Assembly (NCBI GenBank): GCA_051010395.1
Contig: JBPCVQ010000221.1
Span: 1 to 20,476 of the forward strand
Direction: 5' to 3'
Length of the DNA: 20,476 nt
Source of the DNA: JANQPX01 sp051010395
GTDB lineage: Bacteria > Pseudomonadota > Alphaproteobacteria > Geminicoccales > Geminicoccaceae
The notes beneath the pieces are model-generated. The model was not told the DNA's origin. It did not search any database and worked only from the letters and a program-made list of their open reading frames with translations. The translations under genes and the position numbers were made by a program. Of the stretch, positions 1 through 8,600 are shown piece by piece (position 1 is the first letter of the stretch; every line of letters begins with the position of its first letter).

Positions 1-65
1 ACCTTCATGGCAGCCGGGATCGCATCAACCAGCTGCGGGAAAAGATGAAAGGTACGCGGACGTGA
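1..65 (+). CDS. C-terminal end of an unidentified gene (partial)
   Basis: The third forward frame is open from the window edge to a TGA at 63-65. It reads as a charged, helix-like tail of 20 residues ending RINQLREKMKGTRT. The composition, with alternating basic and acidic residues, is what the end of a real protein often looks like, and the next gene starts 63 bp further on in the same direction. The piece is far too short to assign a family. The other two forward frames are also open for a while (one to about 123), so the choice of frame is an inference. Confidence 0.4.
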   Translation, partial: LHGSRDRINQLREKMKGTRT

Positions 66-128
66 TCTCGTCATGGCCGAGTTGGTCAGGGAGGGCGCCG
101 AAAGCCACTCGGCGCAGCATCTGACCCC

Positions 129-1328
129 ATGACCTCGGCCGTCATGACCGGTTCCGGAGAGCGATCTGCCCGGCTGAACGCCGAAACCCAAAAGCACAGT
201 GATCTAAAATGGAGCCGCCATGGTATCGGCTTGAACATTGAGGCTGATGGTGATTGGACCTTCGATCATGTTGCCGACCTAGACAGTCGAGAGGCCGACC
301 TGCTGGCGCTGGCAAAGCAGCTGGGCGAAGGCAAGGCGGAGATCAGCCTCGATGGCGTGACCTCGATGGACACTTCCGGTGCATGGCTTCTGCACCGACT
401 GGAATCCAGGCTTTCGACCCTCGGCTGGTCCGTGGACATGCCACTTAATGATCGTCGCCACCGGACCCTTTTGGCTGAGATACGGCGCACGGCCCTCGGC
501 GCACCATCCGAGCCCGACACACCTGGCGGGCTGGTTCGGCTCATCGCCAGCGTTGGCAAGGCAACGATCGATGTCGCGATCGAAGGCGCCCGTCTGCTAT
601 CGTTTTTCGGCTGGACCGTTTCGACGCTGGCCCGAAGCTTGTTCCGCCCGAGCCGGCTGCGGCTGACCTCGCTGACCCACCATCTCGAGCAAACTTGCCT
701 GAATGCCTTGCCGATCGTCGGTCTGATTGCGTTTCTGATCGGCGTGGTCATGGCCTATCAAGGCGCCGATCAGTTGAAGCGTTTCGGAGCTGAGATTTTT
801 ACCGTCGACCTGGTCGGCGTCTCAGTATTGAGAGAGATCGGTATTCTCCTGACAGCTATCGTCGTGGCCGGGCGTTCGGGAAGCGCCTTCACCGCCGAGA
901 TTGGTGCCATGGCGGTCAACCAGGAGATCGACGCGCTCAGAACCCTCGGCCTGGATGTCATCGAGGTGCTGGTGCTGCCGCGCATGCTCGCTTTGATGAT
1001 TGCTCTCCCCCTACTAGCATTCTTCGCTGATATTCTCGGCTTGTTTGGAGGCGGCCTGATGGTCTGGCTCGTCCTTGACATTACGCCTGGCCAATTCTTG
1101 AAACAGTTGGAGGTGGCAATCGTGCCGGCGACCTTTTGGGTCGGCATCATCAAGGCGCCGGTATTCGCCTTTCTAATCGCGCTTGTCGGTTGCTATCAGG
1201 GTCTGTTGGTGTCCGGCGGCGCCGACAGTGTCGGACGGCACACGACGAAGTCCGTGGTGATCGGCATCTTTTTGGTGATCGTATTCGACGCCTTATTTTC
1301 CATCCTTTTCTCCGCTCTCGGCGTTTAG
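129..1328 (+). CDS. mlaE: MlaE-family phospholipid ABC transporter permease with N-terminal STAS domain
   Basis: This is the inner-membrane permease of an Mla-type lipid transporter, expected to work as a dimer with the ATPase and MCE protein encoded next. Residues about 25-110 look like a STAS domain (MlaB-like), with the typical MDTSGAWLL motif around residue 79. Residues about 150-395 are the MlaE permease: the segment starting near residue 197 (VGLIAFLIGVVMAYQG) and the cytoplasmic stretch GRSGSAFTAEIGAM are characteristic, followed by several hydrophobic helices. The 399-residue length exceeds a bare MlaE (about 260) by the size of the STAS domain. The ATG at 129 is used; a second Met six codons in is an alternative. 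The ATPase gene begins 7 bp after the stop. The family is certain; the exact lipid and direction of transport are inferred from the Mla family. Confidence 0.93.
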   Translation: MTSAVMTGSGERSARLNAETQKHSDLKWSRHGIGLNIEADGDWTFDHVADLDSREADLLALAKQLGEGKAEISLDGVTSMDTSGAWLLHRLESRLSTLGWSVDMPLNDRRHRTLLAEIRRTALGAPSEPDTPGGLVRLIASVGKATIDVAIEGARLLSFFGWTVSTLARSLFRPSRLRLTSLTHHLEQTCLNALPIVGLIAFLIGVVMAYQGADQLKRFGAEIFTVDLVGVSVLREIGILLTAIVVAGRSGSAFTAEIGAMAVNQEIDALRTLGLDVIEVLVLPRMLALMIALPLLAFFADILGLFGGGLMVWLVLDITPGQFLKQLEVAIVPATFWVGIIKAPVFAFLIALVGCYQGLLVSGGADSVGRHTTKSVVIGIFLVIVFDALFSILFSALGV

Positions 1329-1335
1329 GCGTCCC

Positions 1336-2118
1336 GTGGCTCAGCAGACTGCCATCCGCATCCGTGGCCTCCGCACCCAGTTTGGCGAGCAGGTGGTGCA
1401 CCAAGATCTCGATCTCGAGGTCAGACGGGGAGAAATCCTGGGCATCGTCGGTGGTTCGGGGACGGGCAAATCGGTGCTGCTTCGCCAAATGCTCGGCCTG
1501 ATGCAGCCAGCAGCCGGGCGGATCGATGTCCTTGGTCATGATCTTTCATCGATGGGGCGTACCGCCTGGAAGAGCCTCCGGGCGCGTCAGGGTGTCCTCT
1601 TCCAGGATGGGGCTCTGTTCAGTTCGCTCACGGTTGCGCAAAACGTTCAGGCGCCGATGCGTGAGCGAGACACCATTTCCCCTTCTCTTTTGTGCGAACT
1701 TGCGGCTCTCAAGATTGCGCTTGCCGGCCTGCCATCGAATGCATGCAACAAGTTTCCCGCCGAACTGTCTGGTGGCATGAAGAAGCGCGCCGGCCTTGCA
1801 CGAGCTCTGGCCCTGGATCCTGACATTCTCTTTCTCGATGAGCCCACGGCGGGGCTCGATCCCATCGGTGCTGCCGATTTTGATCGCCTTATCCGAGGGT
1901 TGCAGCAAAGCCTCGGTTTGACCGTGGTCATGGTCACCCACGATCTTGACAGCTTGGCCGCGATCTCCGACCGCATCGCCGCATTGGTGGACAAACAGGC
2001 GGTGGTTGGTACGCTGAGCCAACTTCGCCAATCTGAAAATTCCTGGCTTCAGGGTTATTTCTCGGGATCTCGGGGGCGGGCGGCGCTGGACGAGATGCGA
2101 GCGGATGGACGGCCTTAG
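1336..2118 (+). CDS. mlaF: MlaF-family ABC transporter ATP-binding protein
   Basis: This is the cytoplasmic ATPase that powers the MlaE permease. All nucleotide-binding elements are visible: Walker A GGSGTGKS at residues 39-46, Q-loop FQDGALF at 89-95, signature LSGGMKKR at 144-151, Walker B ILFLDEP at 164-170 and the switch histidine in VTHD at 202. The SGGM form of the signature (rather than SGGQ) and the FQDGALF Q-loop are typical of MlaF. The 260-residue length is normal for the family. The start is a GTG at 1336, 7 bp after the permease stop, and the stop TAG at 2116-2118 directly touches the ATG of the MCE gene, so translational coupling is likely. The C-terminus (ALDEMRADGRP) is short, as expected of a free-standing ATPase. 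Confidence 0.94.
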   Translation: MAQQTAIRIRGLRTQFGEQVVHQDLDLEVRRGEILGIVGGSGTGKSVLLRQMLGLMQPAAGRIDVLGHDLSSMGRTAWKSLRARQGVLFQDGALFSSLTVAQNVQAPMRERDTISPSLLCELAALKIALAGLPSNACNKFPAELSGGMKKRAGLARALALDPDILFLDEPTAGLDPIGAADFDRLIRGLQQSLGLTVVMVTHDLDSLAAISDRIAALVDKQAVVGTLSQLRQSENSWLQGYFSGSRGRAALDEMRADGRP

Positions 2119-3072
2119 ATGGAAATTCGCGCTAGCTATATGATTGTCGGCGTTGTGGTTCTGGCATTGATCGCAGGGCTCGCCAGCTTTAGCGCCTGGC
2201 TCGTGAAGTCCGACATCGACGAGCTGGCGATGGCCTATACAATTTATTTCGAAGGCTCCGTCACAGGCCTTCAGGAAGGAAGTCAGGTTCAATATCGAGG
2301 TATTCCTGTCGGACGGATCGTCGAGATTGGCATCGATCCCGACAATGTCGAGCGCGTACGCGCGGTCGCTGAAATTGACGACAATACGCCGATCACCAAC
2401 GATACCATCGCGACCTTGGAAATGCAGGGGATCACCGGCATCGCCTACGTTCAACTTCTCGGCGGCACCAAGGACAGCGCGCCACTCTTGACCGAAGACG
2501 ACCAGGAAATGCCGGTCATCGCTGCACGCCGTTCGGCGATCGAGCGGGTTTTCGAATCGACGCCCGATCTATTGGTACAGGCGCTGGAGGTCGCCGATCG
2601 CCTCTCCACATTCCTGAACGATGACAATCTCGAAACCCTATCGTCGACGTTTGCTAACATCGAAAGGTTCAGCGGTAGCCTTGCCGACAGTAGTGGCGAT
2701 GTCGAGGAAGTCATGACTGGGATGAGTGAGACATTCAGCGAAATCAAACTGCTCGGCAGCGATCTTCGCGAGGTTTCGGGCAAGCTGGACGAGCGGCTTG
2801 ACGGGGTCGGTGGTGACCTGGTCAATACGCTTGCCGAGCTCAGCACGGCCGCTTCCGACCTCGGTGGTGCTGCGCGCCAGCTCGATGGTATGGTTGAGGA
2901 TTTGCGCGAACCACTTAGTGACTTCAGCGGTACGGGCCTCTACGAACTCACCAACCTGGTCGGCGAATCACGGGCATTGGTGGCAGCGCTGACGCGGATC
3001 ACCAAGGAGGTCGAACGTGACCCCGCAGGCTTCTTGATTGGTGGGTCGCGGCGAGGCTTCAAGGCGGAATGA
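2119..3072 (+). CDS. mlaD: MlaD-like MCE-domain protein
   Basis: This periplasmic, membrane-anchored MCE protein is expected to form a hexameric ring on the MlaFE complex and pass lipid through its central pore. Residues 7-29 form one hydrophobic anchor. Residues about 41-118 are the MCE domain, with the diagnostic run GLQEGSQVQYRGIPVGRI and a second block at MQGITGIAYVQL. From about residue 135 to 275 the protein is long, polar and helical (repeated Ser/Asp/Leu/Glu), unlike the short E. coli MlaD (183 residues), so it may reach further into the periplasm. The ATG immediately follows the ATPase stop with no spacer. The next gene starts 7 bp after this stop. Confidence 0.92.
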   Translation: MEIRASYMIVGVVVLALIAGLASFSAWLVKSDIDELAMAYTIYFEGSVTGLQEGSQVQYRGIPVGRIVEIGIDPDNVERVRAVAEIDDNTPITNDTIATLEMQGITGIAYVQLLGGTKDSAPLLTEDDQEMPVIAARRSAIERVFESTPDLLVQALEVADRLSTFLNDDNLETLSSTFANIERFSGSLADSSGDVEEVMTGMSETFSEIKLLGSDLREVSGKLDERLDGVGGDLVNTLAELSTAASDLGGAARQLDGMVEDLREPLSDFSGTGLYELTNLVGESRALVAALTRITKEVERDPAGFLIGGSRRGFKAE

Positions 3073-3079
3073 GCGCTTT

Positions 3080-3721
3080 ATGATCAGACCATCGCCCTTC
3101 TTTTTCCGAGCGTCATTTTTCGCCCTGATTTTACTGCTATCCTCCTGCATCGATCCGTTGGACCTAGTGAGCGGCGCACCGCCTCGTTTGTTCGACCTGA
3201 CGCCGAAAAGCACATTCGACCAGAACCTTCCCGACACATCCGTACGTCTCGCCATCGATGTGCCGACCGCCACCGCCGGACTCAACACCGCGCGCATAGC
3301 ACTAAAGCCCACGCCGACCCAATTCGAATATTACGCCGGTGCCAGATGGGTCGACGTCGTACCGGTCATGACTCAGACGCTGCTCCTCGAATCCTTTGAC
3401 AACAGCGATAAGATCGATGTGCTCGGTCGCGGTGCCTATGGTCTGCGCGCGGACTACGGATTGCTGGTCAATATCCGCGAGTTTCAGGCCGAATACAGCG
3501 CAGAAGATGCCCCGCCAGAGGTCCGCATTCGTTTTCAGGCAAGGCTGGTGACCATGCCGCGCCGGACTCATGCCGCCTCGACGTCTGTGGTGGGACTAGC
3601 GACAGCAAAGAGCAGAAAGCTGAGCGACATCGTCGATGCCTTCGACCAGGCCTTCGGTCGCGCTGCCAAGGACCTCGTGAGCTGGACCGTCCACCGGGCT
3701 GCGGAAGACAAAGCCAGCTAG
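3080..3721 (+). CDS. ABC-type transport auxiliary lipoprotein (PqiC/DUF330-like)
   Basis: This is predicted to be an outer-membrane lipoprotein that docks on the MCE protein and completes the path across the periplasm. From the ATG at 3080 the protein is 213 residues, with a basic N-terminus, a hydrophobic stretch and a lipobox LSSC whose lipidated cysteine would be residue 23. The body carries hallmarks of the ABC_trans_aux family: LFDLTP soon after the lipobox, then an IDVP strand, and a central RWVDVVPVMTQTLLLESF block. An upstream in-frame ATG at 3038 would add 14 residues ahead of the signal peptide and overlap the MCE gene, so I prefer 3080, which has a purine-rich stretch 12-19 bases upstream. 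This is the last gene of the operon: 251 bp without a supported gene follow. Confidence 0.85.
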   Translation: MIRPSPFFFRASFFALILLLSSCIDPLDLVSGAPPRLFDLTPKSTFDQNLPDTSVRLAIDVPTATAGLNTARIALKPTPTQFEYYAGARWVDVVPVMTQTLLLESFDNSDKIDVLGRGAYGLRADYGLLVNIREFQAEYSAEDAPPEVRIRFQARLVTMPRRTHAASTSVVGLATAKSRKLSDIVDAFDQAFGRAAKDLVSWTVHRAAEDKAS

Positions 3722-3909
3722 TGGTGTGACTACATCAATTGATTCCGACTGCCGTCACGGAAGGTGCGCAATATGTGCATGCCTTTTTCGGCAGCGCCTC
3801 TGAATTAGCCTCTATCGGATATGCAGTAGCCTTCCTGAAAAGCTTGTCGGACTGGCGGACGTCAGCTCCAGTCATTCGGTGTTCAGGTTGCCTGAGCTAT
3901 CATATCGGC

Positions 3910-3938
3910 TTGATATATAGCTAATGGATATATATCAT
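3910..3938 (+). promoter_or_regulatory. Probable promoter of the PadR-RND operon
   Basis: A near-consensus -35 box TTGATA lies at 3910-3915 and a -10 box TATCAT at 3933-3938 (5 of 6 matches to TATAAT). The spacer is exactly 17 bp. Transcription would start near 3945, leaving a leader of about 28 nt before the PadR ATG at 3973. The rest of the 251-bp gap (3722-3909) shows no gene I can support. Seen in sequence; not experimentally tested. Confidence 0.65.
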
Positions 3939-3950
3939 TGCGATATATCA
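3911..3950. promoter_or_regulatory. AT-rich palindrome cluster, probable PadR operator
   Basis: A perfect inverted repeat pairs TGATATATA (3911-3919) with TATATATCA (3929-3937) across 9 bp. The right arm is itself part of a 10-bp palindrome GATATATATC (3927-3936), and a further 8-bp palindrome GATATATC sits at 3942-3949. The arms cover the -35 and -10 boxes, and the last palindrome covers the likely transcription start. A repressor bound here would block RNA polymerase. PadR proteins usually repress their own operon from palindromes placed like this, so autoregulation is the natural reading, though binding is inferred. Confidence 0.6.
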
Positions 3951-3972
3951 ATCTTATGAGAACAGATTAGAC

Positions 3973-4527
3973 ATGGATGTCAAGACGCTATGCCTGGGTG
4001 TGCTCACCGAGCGCGATCTGACCGGCTATGAGATCAAGCAGCATTTCGAAGAGGCGTTCAGTCACTTCTTCGTTGCCGGCTACGGGTCGATCTATCCGGC
4101 TCTTGCCGATCTCACGCGCAGGGGGCTGGTCGACTGCACAAGCGTTCTCCAGGAGAAGCGGCCCGATAAGAAAGTCTACAGTCTGACGCAGAGCGGGCGG
4201 ACAGCGCTTATCGAAGAATTGATGACGACCCCGCCGCGCCACAAGGTGCGCTCGGAGTTTCTGGTTCTCATGGTTTTCGCGCATCTGCTGCCGCCGGCGA
4301 AAGTTGCTGAGATCGCCGAACAGATGATCGGTCAGTGGAAAGACGTGTTGGCATCGATCGAAGGTTGTTTGACCGAAGACTGTGATGGCCTGTCCCCTGG
4401 CATGCGCTTTGCCGCTGGCTACGGGCAGGCCGTGATCAGTGCTGCTAGGCAGTATGTGACTGAAAATAAAGATCGTTTGATTGAAAACATCAAGGAGGAG
4501 ACCGCCTCGGACGAGGCGGCTGACTGA
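3973..4527 (+). CDS. PadR-family transcriptional regulator
   Basis: This is a DNA-binding repressor, probably controlling the efflux genes that follow. Residues 1-80 form the PadR winged helix: MDVKTLCLGVLTERDLTGYEIKQ is the usual opening, AGYGSIYPALADLTRRGLV is the recognition helix region, and RPDKKVYSLTQSGR is the wing. Residues about 90-175 match the C-terminal dimerisation/ligand domain of the longer PadR subfamily (Vir_act_alpha_C type). The 184-residue length fits that subfamily. No strong Shine-Dalgarno sequence is visible. The stop is 2 bp before the membrane-fusion gene, so this is one operon with the pump. Effector ligand unknown. Confidence 0.9.
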   Translation: MDVKTLCLGVLTERDLTGYEIKQHFEEAFSHFFVAGYGSIYPALADLTRRGLVDCTSVLQEKRPDKKVYSLTQSGRTALIEELMTTPPRHKVRSEFLVLMVFAHLLPPAKVAEIAEQMIGQWKDVLASIEGCLTEDCDGLSPGMRFAAGYGQAVISAARQYVTENKDRLIENIKEETASDEAAD

Positions 4528-4529
4528 CC

Positions 4530-5663
4530 ATGGCGACGAAGAAATCCTATCTGATCGCCGGTGTTCTGGCCGCAGTTCTTGCCGGATGGCTCGTCTCGGG
4601 GCAGGTCGGCAGCAACGAAAGCGCCGTTGCCGAGAGCGAAGAAAATGAGACGGCTCGAACGGTGGACGAGAAGCAACTCCTGATGGTCCGCGTCCAGGAT
4701 TTGGTCGCCGAAATCATCGAGCGGGAAATCGTCATCAACGGAAAGACGGCACCGGTTCGCAGTGTTGAGATGCGTGCCGAGACCAATGGTCGAGTGATCG
4801 GGCTTGCTGCTCAGGAAGGGTCATTTGTCGAGGAGGGTGACGTCATGATTCGGCTCGATCCTCGCGACCGCGAAGTACTGACTTTTGAGGCCGAGGCCCT
4901 GCTTCGTCAGCGGAAAATCGAACTGGATGCCGCAAGAAAGCTTGGTGAAAAAGGCTTCCAGGCCGAAACTAATGTCGCTTTGGCCGAAGCCAATTTTGCT
5001 GCCGCCGAGGCCGCCCTGAAACGAGCGGAGCTCGATCTCGACGATACGATCGTCAAGGCGCCATTTGCCGGTATTCTCGACCGGCGTCATGTCGAGATCG
5101 GCGATTACGTCGACATCGGTGATCCCGTAGCTATGGTGCTCGATCAGGATCCTTATCTCGTGACCGGCGATGTCACCGAGACCGAGGTTGCCAAGCTCGA
5201 GGTTGGAATGCAAGGTTCGGTTCGCCTTGCCACCGGCGATCAGGCTGAAGGGAGGCTTCGCTATGTGGCAAGCCGGGCCGATGAGCAGACTAGGACATTC
5301 GAGATCGAACTCGAAATTCCTAACCCGGCCGGCCGGCTGGCCGCCGGCATAAGTGCCGAAATTCGACTGTCGATCGAGCGTGTTCCAGCCCATCAGGTCT
5401 CGCCCTCAATCCTGGCGCTCGCCGATGACGGCACACTCGGTGTGAAGACGGTCGACGAACAGGACACGGTTGTTTTCGTTCCTGTCGCTATTGCCAAAGC
5501 CGATCAGAATGACGTCTGGCTGACCGGCCTCCCGAAGGAGGTGCGACTCATCATCGTCGGTCAAGGATTTGTCAACGATGGCGCCAAGGTTCAACCAGTG
5601 CTGGTCGATGACGGCGAAAACGCCGGTGAGAACGGGCAAGTCGTCTCGGAAGCCGTTCGATGA
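4530..5663 (+). CDS. RND efflux periplasmic adaptor (membrane-fusion protein)
   Basis: This is the periplasmic adaptor that links an RND pump to an outer-membrane channel. Residues 5-24 are a hydrophobic anchor or uncleaved signal. Two lipoyl half-motifs are visible: MRAETNGRVIGLAAQEGSFV near residue 82 and VKAPFAGILDRRHVEIGDYV near residue 176. They are separated by a short Ala/Glu-rich helical hairpin (about 112-165). Beta-barrel sequence follows (DVTETEVAKLEVGMQGSV). The 377-residue length is normal. Its TGA overlaps the pump's ATG (ATGA at 5660-5663), a classic coupled arrangement. No outer-membrane factor gene follows, so a channel encoded elsewhere is presumably shared. Confidence 0.92.
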   Translation: MATKKSYLIAGVLAAVLAGWLVSGQVGSNESAVAESEENETARTVDEKQLLMVRVQDLVAEIIEREIVINGKTAPVRSVEMRAETNGRVIGLAAQEGSFVEEGDVMIRLDPRDREVLTFEAEALLRQRKIELDAARKLGEKGFQAETNVALAEANFAAAEAALKRAELDLDDTIVKAPFAGILDRRHVEIGDYVDIGDPVAMVLDQDPYLVTGDVTETEVAKLEVGMQGSVRLATGDQAEGRLRYVASRADEQTRTFEIELEIPNPAGRLAAGISAEIRLSIERVPAHQVSPSILALADDGTLGVKTVDEQDTVVFVPVAIAKADQNDVWLTGLPKEVRLIIVGQGFVNDGAKVQPVLVDDGENAGENGQVVSEAVR

Positions 5664-8600
5664 ACTGGCTGATCCAGGCATCGTTCAGCCGATCGAGGAC
5701 AGTGCTCTTGGCCCTGGTCCTGATCCTGGTAGCAGGCGCTCAGGCTTATCGCGACATTCCCAAGGAAGCCGATCCCGACGTTTCCATCCCGATTGTTTAT
5801 GTCCTGATGACCCATGACGGCATCTCGCCCGAGGACGCCGAGCGTCTTCTGGTGCGGCCGATGGAGCAGCAGCTTCGCCGGGTCGAAGGCATGAAGGAGA
5901 TGACCGCGACGGCAAGCGAGGGCAGTGCTTCGGTGACGCTGGAGTTCGAGGCAGGCGTTGATATCGACGAAGCGCTTGCCGACGTGCGCGAGGGCGCCGA
6001 TATCGCGAAAGCCGATCTGCCGGAGGAGACCGATGAGCCGCTGGTCTATGAGGTCAATCTCGCCCTCTTTCCGGTGCTGGTGGTCACCCTCTCCGGCGAT
6101 CTTCCCGAGCGCAGCCTTCTGAAGCTGGCGCGTGATCTCGAAAAGCGGGTCGAAGCGCTTCCCAACGTGCTTGACGTCGAGATCGGTGGTGAACGTGAAG
6201 AACTTTTGGAAATCGTCATCGACCCGCTTCTGGTCGAGAGCTACGGACTTGATCTGCAGGAGCTATTAGGCCTCGTCGACCGCAATAACCGCTTGGTGGC
6301 GGCCGGCACTCTTGATACCGGCGAAGGCCGTTTTGCGATCAAAGTGCCGGGCGTCTTCGAAACGGCTGCCGATCTCCTCGCGTTGCCCGTTAAAATCGAC
6401 GGTGACAAGGTCGTCAGGATCGGCGATGTCGCAGAGGTTAAGAGCACGTTCAAGGATGCGGAAGGTTTCGCGCGTATCGACGGCAGGCCCGCCCTTGCAC
6501 TTGAGGTATCGAAGCGCATAGGCGCCAATATTATTGATACCGTGCAGCAGGTCCGTGACCTGGTGGAGGCGGAGCGGGTGAACTGGCCTGCTCACGTCGA
6601 GGTCGGTTTTCAGCAGGACAAGTCCGACAACATCCAGGACATGCTGCTCGATCTGCAGAACAATGTGCTCTCGGCGATCATCCTGGTGATGATCGTCGTA
6701 GTCGCAGCCCTTGGCCTCCGCTCCGCGGGGCTGGTCGGTCTTGCCGTGCCGGGCTCCTTCCTGACCGGCATTCTCGTACTCCACAGCTTGGGCCTTACCG
6801 TGAACATCGTGGTGCTGTTCGCGCTCATCCTCGCAGTCGGCATGCTCGTGGATGGTGCCATTGTGGTTACCGAATACGCCGATCGAAAAATGGTCGAGGG
6901 GATGGAGCGTAGAGAGGCCTATCTCGCTGCATCGAAACGCATGGCCTGGCCGATCACCGCATCGACCGCGACCACGCTCGCCGCGTTCATGCCGCTTCTT
7001 TTTTGGCCGGGCATTGTTGGCGAGTTCATGAAATTCCTGCCGATCACGCTCCTCGCGACGCTCGCAGCATCGCTCGCGATGGCGCTGGTCTTCGTTCCCA
7101 ATATCGGCGCCCTTATTGGCCGGGCGGACAAGGATGCGGGCACTGAGAGCTCGCTTGCTCTGGTCGAGCATGGCGACCTCAGCAAGCTCCGTGGATTCAC
7201 CGGTTTCTACGTGCGCATGCTTCGCCGCTTTTCGCGCTGGCCGATCCTCGTGCTGATCGGGGCGGTTCTCATCGCAGGTGGTGCTTACACAGCCTATGGC
7301 CTGTTCGGCCGTGGCGTCGAATTCTTTCCTGATGTCGAGCCGGAGATCGCAAGCCTGCAGATCCATACTCGCGGCAATTTCTCGGCCGATGAGCGTGACG
7401 AGCTGGTCTATCAGGTCGAGGAGCGTCTGCTCGACGTCGACGGCATCGACACAATGTATGCCCGAAGCGGCGTTTCCTTTGCCGGCGAAGACAGTGTCGA
7501 CGAGGATGTCATCGGCATCATCCTCCTGGAATTCGACCATTGGCGCGCGCGCAGGCCCGCCGCCGAAATCTTGGCCGAAGCGCGCGAAAGGGTTGCGGAC
7601 CTTGCCGGCATTACACTTGAAGTCCGGAAGGATGCGGCAGGCCCCCCGGTCGGCAAGCCGTTGCAGGTGCAGCTGAGCTCGCGCTTTCCCGAAAAACTCG
7701 ACCCAGCCGTCGCCCTGGTCCGCCAAAAGTTCGACAGCATGGATGGTCTGGTCGACGTCACCGACAGTCGCCCCATCCCCGGAATCGAATGGCGGTTCGA
7801 CGTCGATCGGGAAAAGGCCGGACGTTTCGGGGCCGATGTCGCCCTGGTGGGAAGCTTCATTCAACTGGTGACCAACGGCATTCGCATCGGTGACTACCGG
7901 CCGGATGATGCGGTCGACGAGGTTGAGATCAGGGCTCGTTTTCCCGTGGATCGGCGCGGCCTCGGACAGTTGGAGCGTCTTCGGGTCAACACTGCTTACG
8001 GCTCCGTGCCACTTTCCCATTTCGTGACGCGTTCACCGGCACCCAAGGTCGGCAACCTCGCGCGGGTCGATCGGGAGCGCCAGCTGACAATCGCCGCCGA
8101 TGTCGAAGAAGGTGTGCTGGTCGACGACAAGGCAAGCGAAATACGCGCCTGGATCGCAGAGCAAGATCTGGATCCGGCGGTCACCGTCACGTTCAAGGGC
8201 GAGGACGAGGAGCAGAAGGAATCCCAGGCCTTCTTGATGAAGGCCTTCGGCATCGCCCTGTTTCTAATCGCAATCATCTTGGTCACCCAATTCAACAGCT
8301 TCTATCAGGCGTTCTTGATCCTGTCCGCGATCGTGTTTTCCACGGTCGGCGTGCTGCTCGGCCTTTTGATCACCCAGCAGCCCTTCGGCATCGTCATGAG
8401 CGGTGTCGGTGTGATCGCGCTCGCCGGCATCGTCGTGAACAACAACATCGTGCTGATCGACACTTACAACGAGTTCAGGCGAGCAGGCGTCGATGCAGCG
8501 GAGGCAGTGCTCCGTACCGGAGCGCAGCGTTTGCGCCCGGTGCTCCTGACCACGGTCACCACCATCCTTGGGCTGATGCCGATGGTGCTGAAGATCAACA

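Noticed and set aside
1546..2454. Minus-strand open frame (302 codons) across mlaF and mlaD
   Set aside because: It opposes two genes with intact family motifs and has no recognisable motif of its own.
3739..3924. Short open frame upstream of padR
   Set aside because: No motif and no ribosome-binding site; it runs into the promoter/operator region.
6266..8020. Long minus-strand open frame (584 codons) inside the RND pump gene
   Set aside because: It is antisense to a clearly coding, conserved gene; its sequence is rich in His/Arg/Asp without any recognisable domain, as expected of a shadow frame in GC-rich DNA.
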